Numbered from the stretch's first letter, positions 23,177-35,430 are shown. The stretch: 64,000 nt of DNA from Poa pratensis (GCA_947311845.1 CAMZMU010000059.1:55848617-55912616); one strand, 5' to 3'. Numbers and translations: made by a program. The notes: generated by a model from the letters alone, not told the origin.

Positions 23177-25080
23177 AATATTTTTAACGATTTTTTAAAA
23201 CGTGAACAGAAAAAACTCTATGAAAGGAAATTATTTTTGAACGATTTAAAAGTGAACAGAAAATGCCGGTGAACAAAAACTATTTTTGAACGATATTAAA
23301 AAAGACCTGAAAAGCGGTGAACGGAAACTGTTTTTGAACGATTTTTAAATGTGAACAGAAAAGGCCGGTGAACGAAATCTTTTTTTGAACGATTTCAAAA
23401 AGTGAACAGAAAAGTCTACGAATGGAAATTATGTTTTAACTTTTCAAAAAAGTGAACTGAAAAAATTCTATGAACATAAATTATTTTTGAACGATTTTTT
23501 AAAAGGTGAACAGAAAAAGGTCTATGATCGGAAATTATTTTGAACATTTTTTGGAAAAATGAAAATTTAGACAAAAAATAAAATACTATCTAAAAAGAAA
23601 ATGGAAAAGAAAATATTTTTTGAACGATTTTAAAAGTGAAGTGAAAAGGTCGATGAACGAAATCGATTTTTGAACAATTCTAAAAAGTGAACAGAAAAAA
23701 GTTTTTGAACAGAAATCATTTTTGAACAATTTTTAAAATCAAACAGAAAAAACTCAACGAACGGAAATTATTTTGAACGATTTTTCAAATTTGAATTTGT
23801 TTTTGGAAAAATGAAAATTTAGACAAAAAATTAAAATACTATCTAAAAAGAAAATGGAAAAGAAGGAAGAGAAAAGAAACAACCAAAAAAAGAAAAACGA
23901 AAATGGCGGTGAACGAAATCTATTTTTGAACGGTTTTAAAAAATGAACAGAGAATGGTGGTGAACGGAAACTATTTTTGAACGATTTAAAAAATGAACGA
24001 AAACTATTTTTGAACGATTTTTAAAAATTATCAGAAAATGACGCTAAACGGAAACTATTTTTAAACAATTTAAAAAATTGTACAGAAAAGGCCGGTGAAC
24101 GAAATCGATATTTTAACAATTTTAAAAATTGAACAGAAAAAAGTCCATAAACAAAAATTATTTTTGAACGAGTTTTTAAAAAAGTGAACAGAAAAAAGTC
24201 TATAACGGAAACTATTTTTGAACAATTTTAAAAGTGAACAGAAAAGGCCAGCGAATGAAAACTTTGAACGATTTTAAAAAATGACCAGAAAATAGCGTTG
24301 AACGGAAACTGTTTTTGAACGATTTTTAAAAGTGAACAGAAAAAGCTGGTGAACGAAATCTTTTTTGAACGATTTCAAAAAGTGAACGGAAAAAGTCTAC
24401 AAACAAAAATTATTTTTTAACGATTTTTTAAAAGTGAACAGTAAAAATCTATGATCGGAAATTATTTTTGAACGATTTTAAAAGTGGAAAAAAGGGCATT
24501 GAACGAAAACTAGTTTTGAACGATTATAAAAGTGAACAAAAAAGGCCGGTGAACGAAAATTATTTTTGAAAGATTATAAGAAATGAGCAGAAAATAGCGG
24601 TGAACGGAAACTATTTTTGAACGATTTTAAAAGTGAACAGAAAAGACCGGTGAATGAAATCTTTTTTAAACGATTTTAAAAAGTGAACAGAAAAAAATCT
24701 ATGGACAGAAATTATTTTTGAACGATTTTTTAAAAAGTGAATAGAAAAAATCTATGAACGAAAATGACTGATGAACAATTTTAAAAGTGAATATAAAAGG
24801 CCGGTGAACAAAAAATATTGAACGATTTTAAAAAAAGACCAGAAAATAGTGGTGAACGTTGAACAGAAACGGTTTTTGAACGATTTTTAAAAACGAACAG
24901 AATAGGCAGGTGAACGAAATCTTTTTTGTACGATTTCAAAAATTAACAGAAAATTCTATGAACGGAAATTACGTTTGAACGATTTTTTAAAAAGTTAATT
25001 GAAAAAATTCTATGAACATATATTATTTTGAATGATTTTTATATATGATCAATTTTCAAATCTGAACATTTTTAAAAATT
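23177..25080. repeat. AT-rich minisatellite, roughly 50-54 bp units
   Basis: About 1.9 kb, perhaps 35 degenerate units. A typical unit reads TTTTTGAACGATTTTTAAAA, then a GTGAACAGAAAA block, then a variable block of either the GGCCGGTGAACGAAA or the TCTATGAACGGAAATTA type. The variants recur in a partly fixed order, so there is higher-order structure. A 60-bp block starting TGGAAAAATGAAAATTTAGA occurs at about 23552 and 23806. The array directly adjoins the Harbinger remnant. Confidence 0.9.
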
Positions 25081-25340
25081 TAACATTTTCAAAAAAATGA
25101 AAATTCAAAAAAAAGAAAATAATATCTAATAAAAAACTGAAAAGAAGAAATAAAAATGAAACAGCTGAAAAAATAAAAAAGAAAAGAAAACGAGAAAAAA
25201 CGAAAAATAAGACAAAAAATAAAAAAATAAAGAAAAACAGAAGCAGGTGCACCTACTGGGCCAGCCCATAAGCCGAGGGGGTGTGTGGCGACTGGCTAGT
25301 TGACGACCTGGTAGTCAACTAGGAATCGCCCTCAGCCACT

Positions 25341-26020
25341 CAGCCAACGCGGTAGCATTTAGGTTGTCGGTCTTGTAAAGATGGAGAGGGCTGGAATAGG
25401 CCCTCCTACTCGGCCCAAATACAACACGTCGCGACGCAGGTGCACGAGGAGAGGAAAAAACAAAGGTGGCAGGCCAATTTTCAAAAACAAAAAACGTACA
25501 CGAGGAGAGGAGACAACAGAGGCCAGAACTCAAACACGCGCAAGGCTCGTCCGTGGTGAGACTCTGAATGTCACTATGCATGGTGTCCAGTACAAATTAC
25601 ACGTGAATACCTGTGTGGCTGTGTATTTACCGTGGTCACCACAGACGAGACGGGGGAAGGAAGAGTCCCAGCGCAAAAAATGTAAACGTTTCAGAGAGAC
25701 AGAAAAGAAAACACCAAGCCAAGTAAAAAAAGAAGAAGCGATGTGTATCACGTACTCCCTCCGTGCATGAATATAAGACGTTTTAACTATCCAACATGTT
25801 GTCTATATGCATACTAATATGAGTGTACATACACACTAAAATATGTCTACATACATCTAGATATATGTGAATATGGACAAATGCTAAAACATCTTATATT
25901 AAAAAACGGAGGGAGTACGATCGTGCACGAAGATGGCCGCGGTCTAAAATGAAAAGTCGATAGATCCAGCCGTCCATGCATGGAGCCTTGGAATAGCGTG
26001 GAACTCACACGGATCCACGA
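25341..26020. repeat. Segmental duplication, copy A (with Stowaway)
   Basis: A diverged direct repeat of 27102-27512. Shared landmarks in order are GTAGCATTTAGGTTGTCGG, TTGTAAAGATG, GGTGTCCAGTACAAATT, TTTCAGAGAGA, CGATCGTGCACGA and CTTGGAATAG/CCTGGAATAG. Copy A contains a Stowaway element that copy B lacks. Confidence 0.8.
25755..25915. mobile_element. Stowaway MITE, second copy
   Basis: A 161-bp element with CTCCCTCCGT/ACGGAGGGAG termini and TA target duplication (25753-25754 and 25916-25917). Copy B of the surrounding duplication reads straight through this site near 27410, so it shows the empty site. Confidence 0.93.
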
Positions 26021-27101
26021 TATATTATACTAGAACGACACATTGCACGTTGCAGTGGGTATCTTTTTAAAAATCTAATAAAACGCATGAAACCTTAAAT
26101 TGATTACAGAAATATGCAAGATTTAGCTAATCATGGCAACCAAGAGGCTAAATGTTTTAGACAGTGAATGTATGTGTGGTTTATAATTTAAATATCATTA
26201 TGTTTTAGGAGTGTTGATTTATATAGACACAATTATATAAACGGATTGAGAAAACATATGTTGTGGATGGCTTGCATGAACATGGCATGCACATTGTCGC
26301 ACAATGTTTTTAGAACTTTTTGAGTAAATACATATAGAAGAGCCCATAATTTCGAATAACAGCTATATGATTTGCATCACTGAAAATAATTGGCAAAAAT
26401 TTCACGGAGAAAACTAATTCCGGTGTTCTACTTGCACATGATTTACTTCTGCAACTACACAATGAGGGCAATCCCTAACCGACGCACGATGCCTCAGCTC
26501 GGTGCTCCGACGCGTACCTCGCCAATACACGAAGCTCCACGTGATGCCACAATTGGTCCGGCCCATTTTTTAGATCAGTTTTTTCTGATTTTGGGAAGAT
26601 TCTTGATAGTTCTGTTACGATTTTTCTTGAATTACTGATTTTTTACGATTTTCAGTCGTTTATATATGTTTTCAGTTGTTTTTTGTTTTCGTTTTTACTC
26701 TTTTTAAATTCATGAATATTTTCATATTTATGAAAAATGTTCATTTTTGGAAAATTATTCATTTTCTTAATGGTTCATATTTCGAAAAAAGTTCATATTT
26801 GAAATGTTCATTTCTAAAATGGTTTAGATTTAAAAAATAATCATTTTTGAAAAATGGTTCATTTTAAAAATGTTTCAGATTTTTCATTTTTTTTAATATG
26901 GTTCATTTTAAAGATGGTTCAGCTTTATAAAATGTTCAAAATGAGAAACATTTTTTGATTTCACCAATTTTCTCTGAAAAAGTATTAACAGAAATGGAAA
27001 AGCGAAAAAAAACTCGTGTAGCATTTAGGTTTCCCGGTGGTGTCTTGGGCTAACGGTCCAATGCGGGATGGTAAAGCCTAGAAACGCGTTCGCTCCTTGT
27101 T
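26021..27101. other. AT-rich spacer with GTTCAT-rich low-complexity tract
   Basis: Contains a degenerate tract at about 26640-27000 built of GTTCAT and TTTTTGAAAAA-like pieces, reminiscent of the 23-25 kb array in the opposite sense. No gene is seen. Confidence 0.5.
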
Positions 27102-27512
27102 CAGCCCACGCGTAGCATTTAGGTTGTCGGGGTTGTAAAGATGCAGAGGCCCGGAATAGGCTCTCCTAATCTGTGCACCTCTGACTGTTACCGTGGACCT
27201 CTCAAAAAAAAAAAAAGACTGTCACCGTGGTGTCCAGTACAAATTCAAATTGCAGGTACGTCATATCTGTTGGTTTGATTTGGACGAATCGGTAGCGTGC
27301 TCGACACAAACGGGGAAGAGTCCCACCGATAAATTCTTGAAATATTTCAGAGAGAGAGTAAAAAAAACGAGGTCAAGTCAAAACACACGAAGTACAATAT
27401 GCAGCACGCGCGATCGTGCACGACTGGCTGCGATCTGAAATGAAGAGTCGACAAATTCATGCATCGAGCCTGGAATAGTGTACGTGGAACGGATGCATCG
27501 ATGGACGCGAAT
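27102..27512. repeat. Segmental duplication, copy B (empty site)
   Basis: The partner of 25341-26020 in direct orientation. It lacks the Stowaway element and carries its own small poly(A) insertion at 27197-27216. Confidence 0.8.
27197..27216 (+). mobile_element. Tail-only micro-insertion with ~14-bp target duplication
   Basis: The insert ACCTCTC followed by A13 lies between GACTGTTACCGTGG (27183-27196) and GACTGTCACCGTGG (27217-27230), 13 of 14 identical. It looks like only the 3' end of a LINE or SINE was inserted. Confidence 0.6.
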
Positions 27513-28204
27513 GACTCAGTTTAACTCCCTTTCATTCAGGTCACAATCGTTGCTCGTTGGTGCAAGTTCGAATTGTCCAATCCTGATTGAGCTTGGCCGC
27601 TTGGAAGCTAGCGAGCGAGCGAGCAGACCAGGATTTATATGTCAAACATGCTAAGGTTCCTCGCTAAATAGCTGAACTTCAGTCGAATTTTCAAAATATG
27701 CACTTTTCGTCGCATCGCTGCGTTCATACTGTTGCTTCACGTATGTCAATGGTGTCAGTTCGTTCGCTTAGCTTGTCACAATTGAGGTACGCACAGTCCG
27801 GTCGTCCACCATGCACCATGCATGACGACCAACTGCCACCTCACGACCATCCCAACGAACGGCCGTCCGTTAAGGTCGCTCGCTCGCCAGCTGGTCGAAT
27901 CTCAGTCAAAATATACGGTTTCGTGTACGGTACACACATCCGGTAAGTACGTATGTGTACATGGTGTCTGATCGGTCTCACTGACTATTTTGCTAGACCT
28001 GGAACTAAATGTCAACCGATCAGTAGCCGACTGTTCAAACTAACTACTCCTACCTGCTACACTGAACGAACCTAACCTCTACGTCACATGTATGTACGGA
28101 TCCTAGCTAAGCTAGCTACCCACGGGTGAGAACTGGCAGAAATGATCGGCGCAGGACCTTCGCTACAGGAACGGCGGCCTATGTCGAAGGCCAGAAGCTA
28201 CGCC
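27513..28204. other. Intergenic DNA without a recognisable gene
   Basis: Mixed-composition sequence with only short frames and no domain or complete repeat visible. Confidence 0.5.
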
Positions 28205-28340
28205 CACTGGTAGAAAATAGGCCTTCTGTTCGGAGCTTTAGTCCCGACCATTAGTCCCGGTTCGACGTCACACGGGTATGGCCAGCTTTAGTCTCGGGTC
28301 AAAATGGGACTTTTAGTCCCGGTTGGTAAAGAAGTTGTGG
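28205..28340 (+). mobile_element. CACTA-type terminal sequence, left
   Basis: Begins CACTGGTAGAAAATAGG and continues with repeated TTTAGTCCCGG motifs, a pattern of Triticeae CACTA transposon termini and subterminal repeats. A matching right end of the same subfamily is not found. The CACTA-like end at 35851 has a different subterminal sequence. Confidence 0.5.
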
Positions 28341-28389
28341 GCTGGTGATTAGTCAAACGGACCTTTAAACCTTTAGGACACCAACCCGT

Positions 28390-28680
28390 AAATATGAAAT
28401 AATTCATATCTTTAATTCTATAAATCAAAATTTAATAAATAAAATGTCTAAATCAATTAGAAAATGAGTGGAATTCAAATATGATATCCATATCATCTTT
28501 TTAATCATGTATATGACTTTTTGCAACATATTTTTGATACTTGCTTAATAAAAAAGTCATTTTTGGCACTTAAAAATAGAAAATGATATTTATAAAAATA
28601 TTTTGAAAATTGGTTTTGGCAATAATGTTTGCCATACCAAGACACACCTATGTGACAAATATGGACACTTTATCAAAAAT
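28390..28680 (-). repeat. Inverted copy of a repeat also at 30.05 and 35.15 kb
   Basis: The reverse complement of this stretch matches 30050-30310 and 35150-35430, sharing TTGCCATAACAAGATACACC-like and TATGTTGCAAAAAGTCATAT-like segments. A further partial copy lies at about 28890-29050. The set makes a large palindromic and direct arrangement around nested insertions. Confidence 0.75.
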
Positions 28681-29519
28681 TATGGTACGGGTCCATTTTG
28701 ACCATTTTTTCAACAAAATAAAAGAAAGTGAAAAATAGTCCAAAAAATGAAATTCTTTGGCATGGAGACCTTTTATGTGTACTAGTTGCTAGTAAAAAAT
28801 ATCAACTTAAGTTTTGATAAAGTTTTCAAAAAACTTCTTCACAAAAAGATCAATCATCTATAAACATATATAAGTTTCGATTCAAATGACCTATATATGA
28901 TCATTCCCGTGGCGTAATTTGTGATAATATGCCCATATTTGACACATAGGTGTATCTTGGTATGACAAACAATGTTGCAGAACTGAGGTTTTTCAAATTA
29001 GTTTTATAAATATCATTTTTCATTTTTTTAATTGTCAAAATGACATTTTTGTGAAGTAAGGACAAAAAAATATGGTGGAAAATGGCACCCATCCTATTAT
29101 CACACAAAGTAGACCATATTTTATGGATAATCGAGCAATATTAGGAATTTTCTCGGTTTCTACCTAATTTCGCCTATTTAAATGACTTTATGCCTATTTT
29201 CCAAAACTAATTGAATTTTGAACTACAAGTGTGTGATAGTTTGCTCTGAAATTTTTACAAAATTCATTTTAAGATACACCAGTAGTGGTTATATCACAAA
29301 ACTGTCGATAGTTTTGAAAAATGCGACCCCTTTCGATGAATAGGCACGGCGGCCATTTTAACCGTTTTTTCAACAAAATAAAAGAAAGTGAAAAAATACT
29401 CAAAAAATGAAATCCTTTGGCATGGAGTCCTTTTATGTATACTAGTTGCTAACAAAAATGATAAACTTGAGTTTTGACAAAGTTTCCAAAAACCTTATCC
29501 ACAAAAATGTCAATCATCT

Positions 29520-29949
29520 TCAGCCTGGGCAATCCCGGTTTTAAACGGATTCAGCTGGTGCACTGTATCTTTTCCATGAGCCACGCCGCCGCCGTTCCTA
29601 GAGCGCGCCCACAGTTTCCGGAGCCCCGTAGCTGAATTTTACCGACCCTGGCCGAGACGGCCGGATTTGGCCGCGCCGTCGTGGACTGGAACAGCGCGTG
29701 CGCACGACGCGGCCTTGTTGCCGCCAGCCTCCACCAACCCCTCACCGTCTCCTCCATCTTCGTCGAGGGGTCTATGCGCGTACGGTGCGACTGGTTTCGG
29801 CAGTGTGAGACCGTCTCAAACCAGCGAAGCATTTTCTGGTCACGGTTTCAATCCGGAAACCATCTAACCCGGTGTAAACCGTAGATTTGGTCCGGTGCGG
29901 ACTGGTCTCCCGGTTTAGCCGGTCCGAGACCAATTCATGAACATGCTTA
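29520..29949. mobile_element. hAT-like non-autonomous insertion, 430 bp
   Basis: Flanked by perfect 8-bp direct repeats AATCATCT (29512-29519 and 29950-29957). The paralogous sequence near 28850 reads through AATCATCTATAAACATATAT without it, so the edges are confirmed. The ends are weak inverted repeats (TCAGCCTGGGCA and, on the other strand, TAAGCATGTTCA). The 8-bp duplication suggests the hAT superfamily. The interior is GC-rich with no recognised protein. Confidence 0.7.
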
Positions 29950-30049
29950 AATCATCTATAAACATATATAAATTTCGAGTCAAATAACCAAGGTATGATC
30001 ATTTACGTGCCATAGTTTGTGATAATGTGCCCATATTTGACACATATGT

Positions 30050-30310
30050 GTATCTTGTTATGGCAAACAATATTGCAGAACTGAGTTTTTTCAAAATATT
30101 TTTATAAATATCATTTTTCCATTTTTAAGTGTCAAAATGACTTTTTTTTATTAAGCAAGTACCAAAAATATGTTGCAAAAAGTCATATACATGATGAAAA
30201 ACATGATATAAATGTCATATCTGGATTCCTCTCATTTTTCTAATCGCTTTAGATATTTTATTTGTTAAATTTCGATTTACGAATTTAAAGATATTAATGA
30301 TTCCATATGA
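30050..30310 (+). repeat. Direct copy of the 35.15-kb repeat
   Basis: Nearly identical to 35150-35430 and inverted relative to 28390-28680. It shares the landmark TGTATCTTGTTATGGCAAAC and the region around ATATGTTGCAAAAAGTCATA. Confidence 0.8.
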
Positions 30311-30481
30311 AATGTAAAAAGGAGAAAATAATGTAAAATAAATTTTATTGTTATTTATTAAAAAAATATTATTACATAATCATTGTTATTTATTCAAATA
30401 ATTTTTTCAAAATTTAAACTTTTTTTTTTGATAGGATACTAATATCAGTATGTTCTAGTTTCGAGTCAAATAACCAATGTA

Positions 30482-33400
30482 CATTACAACAAACTAGTCA
30501 CGTAGTGACCCTAAATTTAGAGGTAGAGACGCGATATTTCATCGCTAGAGGGTTGTACAGCCGCTTCCGTAAAGCGTCGTTAAAAAGTCTTCTTATGCAC
30601 CGTCTCAAATAGTATAAAGACGCTCGCTAAGCGTGTGTACATATGTAAAGACGTTTCAGTGAGACGTTTAAAAGCATGTCTACACATGTTAAGACGGCTT
30701 AATAGATACGCATTTGTAAGGTCTCTACTACTGTAGACAAGCCATATTTGCGTCGCAACAAAGGTTAGAGATGTTTTTCCGTGTATAGTGTATAATATTA
30801 TATACATCTGTATTCCGTACATCCTTCGTAAACATATTATGTATATACGTATTTACAACGAGATGTAAATACATAATTTAATTTTTTTTATAAAGCGTCT
30901 CAAGAGACCTGCTGGTATAATTCGCTTTTATTCAGAAATTTAGGTGGAAACATATTTTTTTAATATATTTATAAGTTCATATGGACCGTACAAGGCTGTA
31001 CCATAGGAGCGAACACTGAAAATTGTAGAACTGACTGAAATAATTGCAGTAATAGCTAATAAAAATTGGAACTGAATCAAATCTTATATTAATTATTTGC
31101 AGATACACTCGGAAGGATCGTGATCAATCAAAAAATTATAAATTATCCAATATAGTGTCCATTATCTTTCTAAACTGATAGTAAAGCCCTCCATAGTTTT
31201 GTCAGAGGCGAAAACTAATGCTTCATCCCATCCATCTTCATTCGTTTTAATGTCGTTTAGCTCCACAAGTAACCTACAAAAGAAGTCACAGCGAAGGTGA
31301 GACTCCTAGAATAATCAAGTACAGGGACACATGACAAGTTCATTTGATAAAATATAAAATATGGGTCTAAGACTAACCCGGCATGAGAAAGATCTACTAT
31401 CCCCGGCTACAACATGCATCCTTTTGCCTATGTACTGGCACAAAACATAATACACATTTAAATGTTGAATCAAAGCACACCCATATCAGAAAATTGTAAC
31501 ATACCAGGTTGTTATTTGTCTGGTTCGAGCTAGATTTCTTCTTTTTGACCTACAAAGCACAAAGTTTATAAACAATTAAGAAAGCATCAAAACTGACAAG
31601 GGAAAGTAATGCTTGTACATATGAAGATGAACTTACAATGAACTTAGGCCAAGCAATTACATGACCAAATGCGTCTTTGACAGTTTCAATATCTTTATAC
31701 AGTCTAGGCAACTTTTCATCTGAAATCTCTGTAAGACCGTTAATAAGAACTCCATAATATTGATCTCCAAGCATGTTTCTTCCAACCACATATGTTTTGT
31801 CTTGACTCATCAAAGTTCCTTTTCCTACAACTTTGTTTTTGTTTCTTGGGTTTGCCGAAAACAAATAGATTTCAGAATCCTGTAACTTGAAGAAATACAA
31901 CATGTAAAAAAGTGGCACTATTACTTGTATGAAACAACAAATCCATGTTGGTTTAGATAGGTTCATTGCGTGTAGCTTGTTAGCAGGTTGCTTATGTGAC
32001 AAGGATGATACATCACAACCTTCATCAGCTTCAGTGGAGTTTTCGTTGTTTGCTTTCTGCAGCCAAAGATCATATAAGCTTTACATATAACAGAATTTTT
32101 TTTTTTGATATGGTCTGATGATTGAGCGAATTCTTTTGCACCATAGCAATTATGCGCCGACGTCCTAAAGATGAATTGGCATAACTCTCTTTGCCATAAT
32201 TTTCAGGACACGGTTGCTGCAATTGTGAATCAAAATAAATAATCAATAATATTACATGTAGAAAACACTATAGCCGCACCGATTCCAAATGCACACCCAC
32301 AGCAGCATATACCTTCTTAGTAACCTGCTCATGTGGTACACAACCTTGAAGTTCTTTAGCATATATTTCTGGGTGTGCTTCCTACAGTTCATGCTAAAAA
32401 TTAGGAACAGTTTCATAAATGAGTAAAAGAAGTGAGCATACCTTTGTAATCATGTCCTTATGTGGTAAGGATGAATTTGCACAACCTTCTTTTATTCTAC
32501 TAGACATTCCAGGAAGCAATTCCTACTTACAATAAACAATACTTAAGCAATGTAGAATCTTCCATTACATACTTGTTAACTAAGAAAATATTAGATAAAA
32601 AACTAGTGTGTCACCTGGAAAGTATTTGCTGAAGTGTGCATAGCGTGAGGTGATTCTTGAATATCATAATTTATTTCATGTTGGATAACATTTTCAGTAG
32701 CTCTTTCATGTAGGTCAACCTGCAACAAGAACATATAAGAGTATTTAGATGATCATTAATTTATTTTTCCACAAAGTGATCGGTCCAGGTGCTAACCTCA
32801 TCATTTTCTTCATCTTCCATTACATTTCTATAATCCTCTCCTGGAAACTTTTTTGCGATGAACGCACGCATCATTTGGAACTCATCTTGCATGTTTTCTA
32901 CATTATCTCCAATAGCTCGGAGCTTAAACTGAATCGAGCATGGCCCTTTCTCCCGGTGGTGTGTGAATTCTTATGTTGCTTGGCACACTCAGAATTTTTG
33001 AGACATATTTTCTACAAGTAAGAGAGATTTAAACAATAATAATGTTAGAGAACTGATTTCCAAATTCGGTTTAAACATGAGAAAATAAAGAAGTAGTACC
33101 ATGTGGGAATCCTGACACCAAATCCCAACAAGAGAAAGCCATTGATGTTCATTAACACCAGGTGGAACTTCTTTCCCAATTTCATCCAAAGACCTTGTGT
33201 CACGATTATAATATTTTTTCTTTAGGCGGGATTTGTAGGCTCTCCACTTTTTTGCAAGTGTCATTAGGATCCAGTCTCGTGTAAGTTGCATTGTCTCCGG
33301 AGGGTAGGCAAATTTTACCTTCAGCAAGCAAAGTGCATTGTTAAAATGTTAATAAACATAATAATTTATGTTACAGTATCGTGTTGTGAAGTTTTACCTC

Positions 33401-35100
33401 AACAAGTTTAATCATCTCCTGTTGTTTTGCCTCAAACATCTCATTGTCCCATCTTGGAATATGCAATGGTGCAATTGAAGAGTTTTGTGCTAGTTCGGTA
33501 AGATAACGGCTAAGAATGGAACCCGACCTTTCATTTGGAACTCCATTTTGATCAGTCCCCACAATAATCTTTCCTCCTTTTAAATTCGAAAAATATTTAC
33601 TTCGAAAAACCCCAACTATCTGTCGCATGTCCCCATTGGGCCCTGCATGTAGGAATATCACAATGATGCATATAATGGTGGCAAATGACAATCATATGTA
33701 ACATGGAAAAATTTATAGCAAAACTTACAGATTATCTTAATTGGGCTAGCAGATTCATGAGGCATCGCTGGTAATATATTTTTGATCTCTGGAGGACCTT
33801 GTAAACCATCTTCATTGAGCTCTACATTTTCTGCATCGTGTTCAGAAAAATTGATCTTTCGTAGTCGTCGAGGTATACTCGACATAATATCTGTCATAAG
33901 GAATGCAAAATGAGTCAACCTTTTCACGGACCACGGTGCAAAAACTGAATTAACACGTGTGTGATTATGGAACTGCAGACATAGGAACACACTTCAATTT
34001 GGTTATGTCACGCATTATATGTCACATGCCAAAATCTTGATGAAAAATCTAAAAAAGGACAGGGATGATCACCGATGGATGGCTAGATGCCATGTCACTC
34101 ATCCATGACATGAAAAACAGTAATGTCAGTTCATAGTATGCATCATTATAAAAGTACAGGGCGAGCACTGATGGATGACGACAGTGATTCAGAATTTTTT
34201 AAGACACGATCAAACTGGGATTTCAGAGGTTTTATTTAAAAAAACAACTAGACAGACTAAGTACATAACGGGGAAAGAGATTTCAAAAAACAACTATACA
34301 GCCCAATGATGCAGGGTTCACAAACACTTGCCATTTACAGTTCAGAGTAAATACAGAGTCTGAGAGATTTCGAAAAACAACTAGACAGATTCCCAATGAT
34401 CCTTACCTATTCGCCGTCGTCCGTGAAGGCACCGGCGGCGCCGGCCGCCTTCACCGACCAGCCATAGATTGACTTAATAGTAGAAAGTATAATCTAAACA
34501 AGACAGATCTGAGGGAGCACCAACCTGGGCGGAGGCACGCGGCAGCGGATCCGATCTTTGATGATCAGTTCATGTGGCGGCTGGAGAGATGCAGGGCAAG
34601 GGTTCCCCGTCTAAAAACAGATGGGGCGAGTGGAAAAATTGAGCGGTTATATATATTACCAATCTTTGTATAAAAAAACTAAGCGGGACTATTTTCTTAA
34701 GCGGTAACACTACCAAAGTTAGCGCCAAACCAAAAATAATTCGGAAAAGAAAGCGCCAAACGGAAAAATAAGTTGGAATATTTTTCGTACGCAGTAAAAC
34801 TAACGATGTTAGCGCCAAACGAAAAAATAAGTCCGAATATTTTTACATACGCAGTATATTACTCTCTCTCTCTTTCTCTATTGTTTCTGGTGACACGCCT
34901 TTCTAAAGCGTCTTAAGCGTGCGTCCTTAGAATTCGTAAATTAGCAAAATTATTTATTTGGTGCCTATTAAAAATAAACGACGTGACGTTATATGGAGCG
35001 TCTCAAGATACGTCGCTAGGTAGAGGTGCTCCGACACTTTAAAGACGATTATAAATGCGTCCCATAGAACACGTCTATACGTGCTCAGTTTGTTGTAGTG
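30482..35100 (-). mobile_element. CACTA-type DNA transposon (En/Spm), 4.6 kb
   Basis: The right end complement reads CACTACAACAAACTG and the left end reads CATTACAACAAACTA, so the left terminus has one changed base in the CACTA pentamer. A 3-bp target duplication GTA flanks it (30479-30481 and 35101-35103). The paralogous sequence at about 29985 (AACCAAGGTATGATC) confirms the empty site. Both subterminal regions carry repeated AAGACG/CGTCTT motifs, as expected for TNPA-type binding sites. It encodes a TNP1-like gene but no visible TNP2/DDE transposase, so it is probably non-autonomous. Confidence 0.88.
31162..33885 (-). CDS. TNP1/Transposase_24-like CACTA accessory protein (multi-exon)
   Basis: Minus-strand exons supported by GT-AG sites and continuous frame: 33729-33885 (start MSSIPRRL), 33398-33642, 33100-33318, 32797-33011, 32615-32719, 32442-32522, 32313-32381 and 31637-31879. 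Further likely pieces lie near 32150-32230, 31940-32060, 31508-31550, 31379-31440 and 31162-31275, where the last reads DGWDEALVFASDKTMEGF to a stop. The 33100-33318 exon holds a domain typical of plant Ptta/En/Spm Transposase_24 (KKWRAYKSRLKKKYY then WLSLVGIW). The 31637-31879 exon resembles the C-terminal domain that ends DAFGHVIAWPKFIV. By family it binds transposon ends and is not the DDE catalytic subunit. The joins of the last three exons are uncertain. Confidence 0.7.
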
Positions 35101-35149
35101 GTATGATCATTTCCATGCCATAGTTTGTGATAATGTGCCCATATTTGAC

Positions 35150-35430
35150 ACATAGGTGTATCTTGTTATGGCAAACAGTGTTGCAGAACTGAGTTTTTTC
35201 AAAATATTTTTATAAATATCATTTTTTTCATTTTTTAAGTGCCAAAATGACTTTTTTTATTAAGCAAGTACCAAAAATATGTTGCAAAAAGTCATATACA
35301 TGATGAAAAACATGATATGGATGTCATATTTGGATTTCTCTCATTTTTCTAATCGCTTTAGACATTTTATTTGTTAAATTTCGATTTATAGATTTAAAGA
35401 TATTAATTATTCCATATTAAATGTAAAAAA
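35150..35430 (+). repeat. Direct copy of the 30.05-kb repeat
   Basis: Closely matches 30050-30310 and continues to about 35560, as does the other copy to about 30450 (both reach GATAGGATACTAATATCAGT). Confidence 0.8.

Noticed and set aside
23177..25080. CRISPR-like array (regularly spaced repeats)
   Set aside because: Units are contiguous and degenerate without unique spacers of constant length, and the genome is a plant. It is a minisatellite.
25049..25252. Phe-rich open frame on the minus strand
   Set aside because: A by-product of A-rich low-complexity DNA with no domain.
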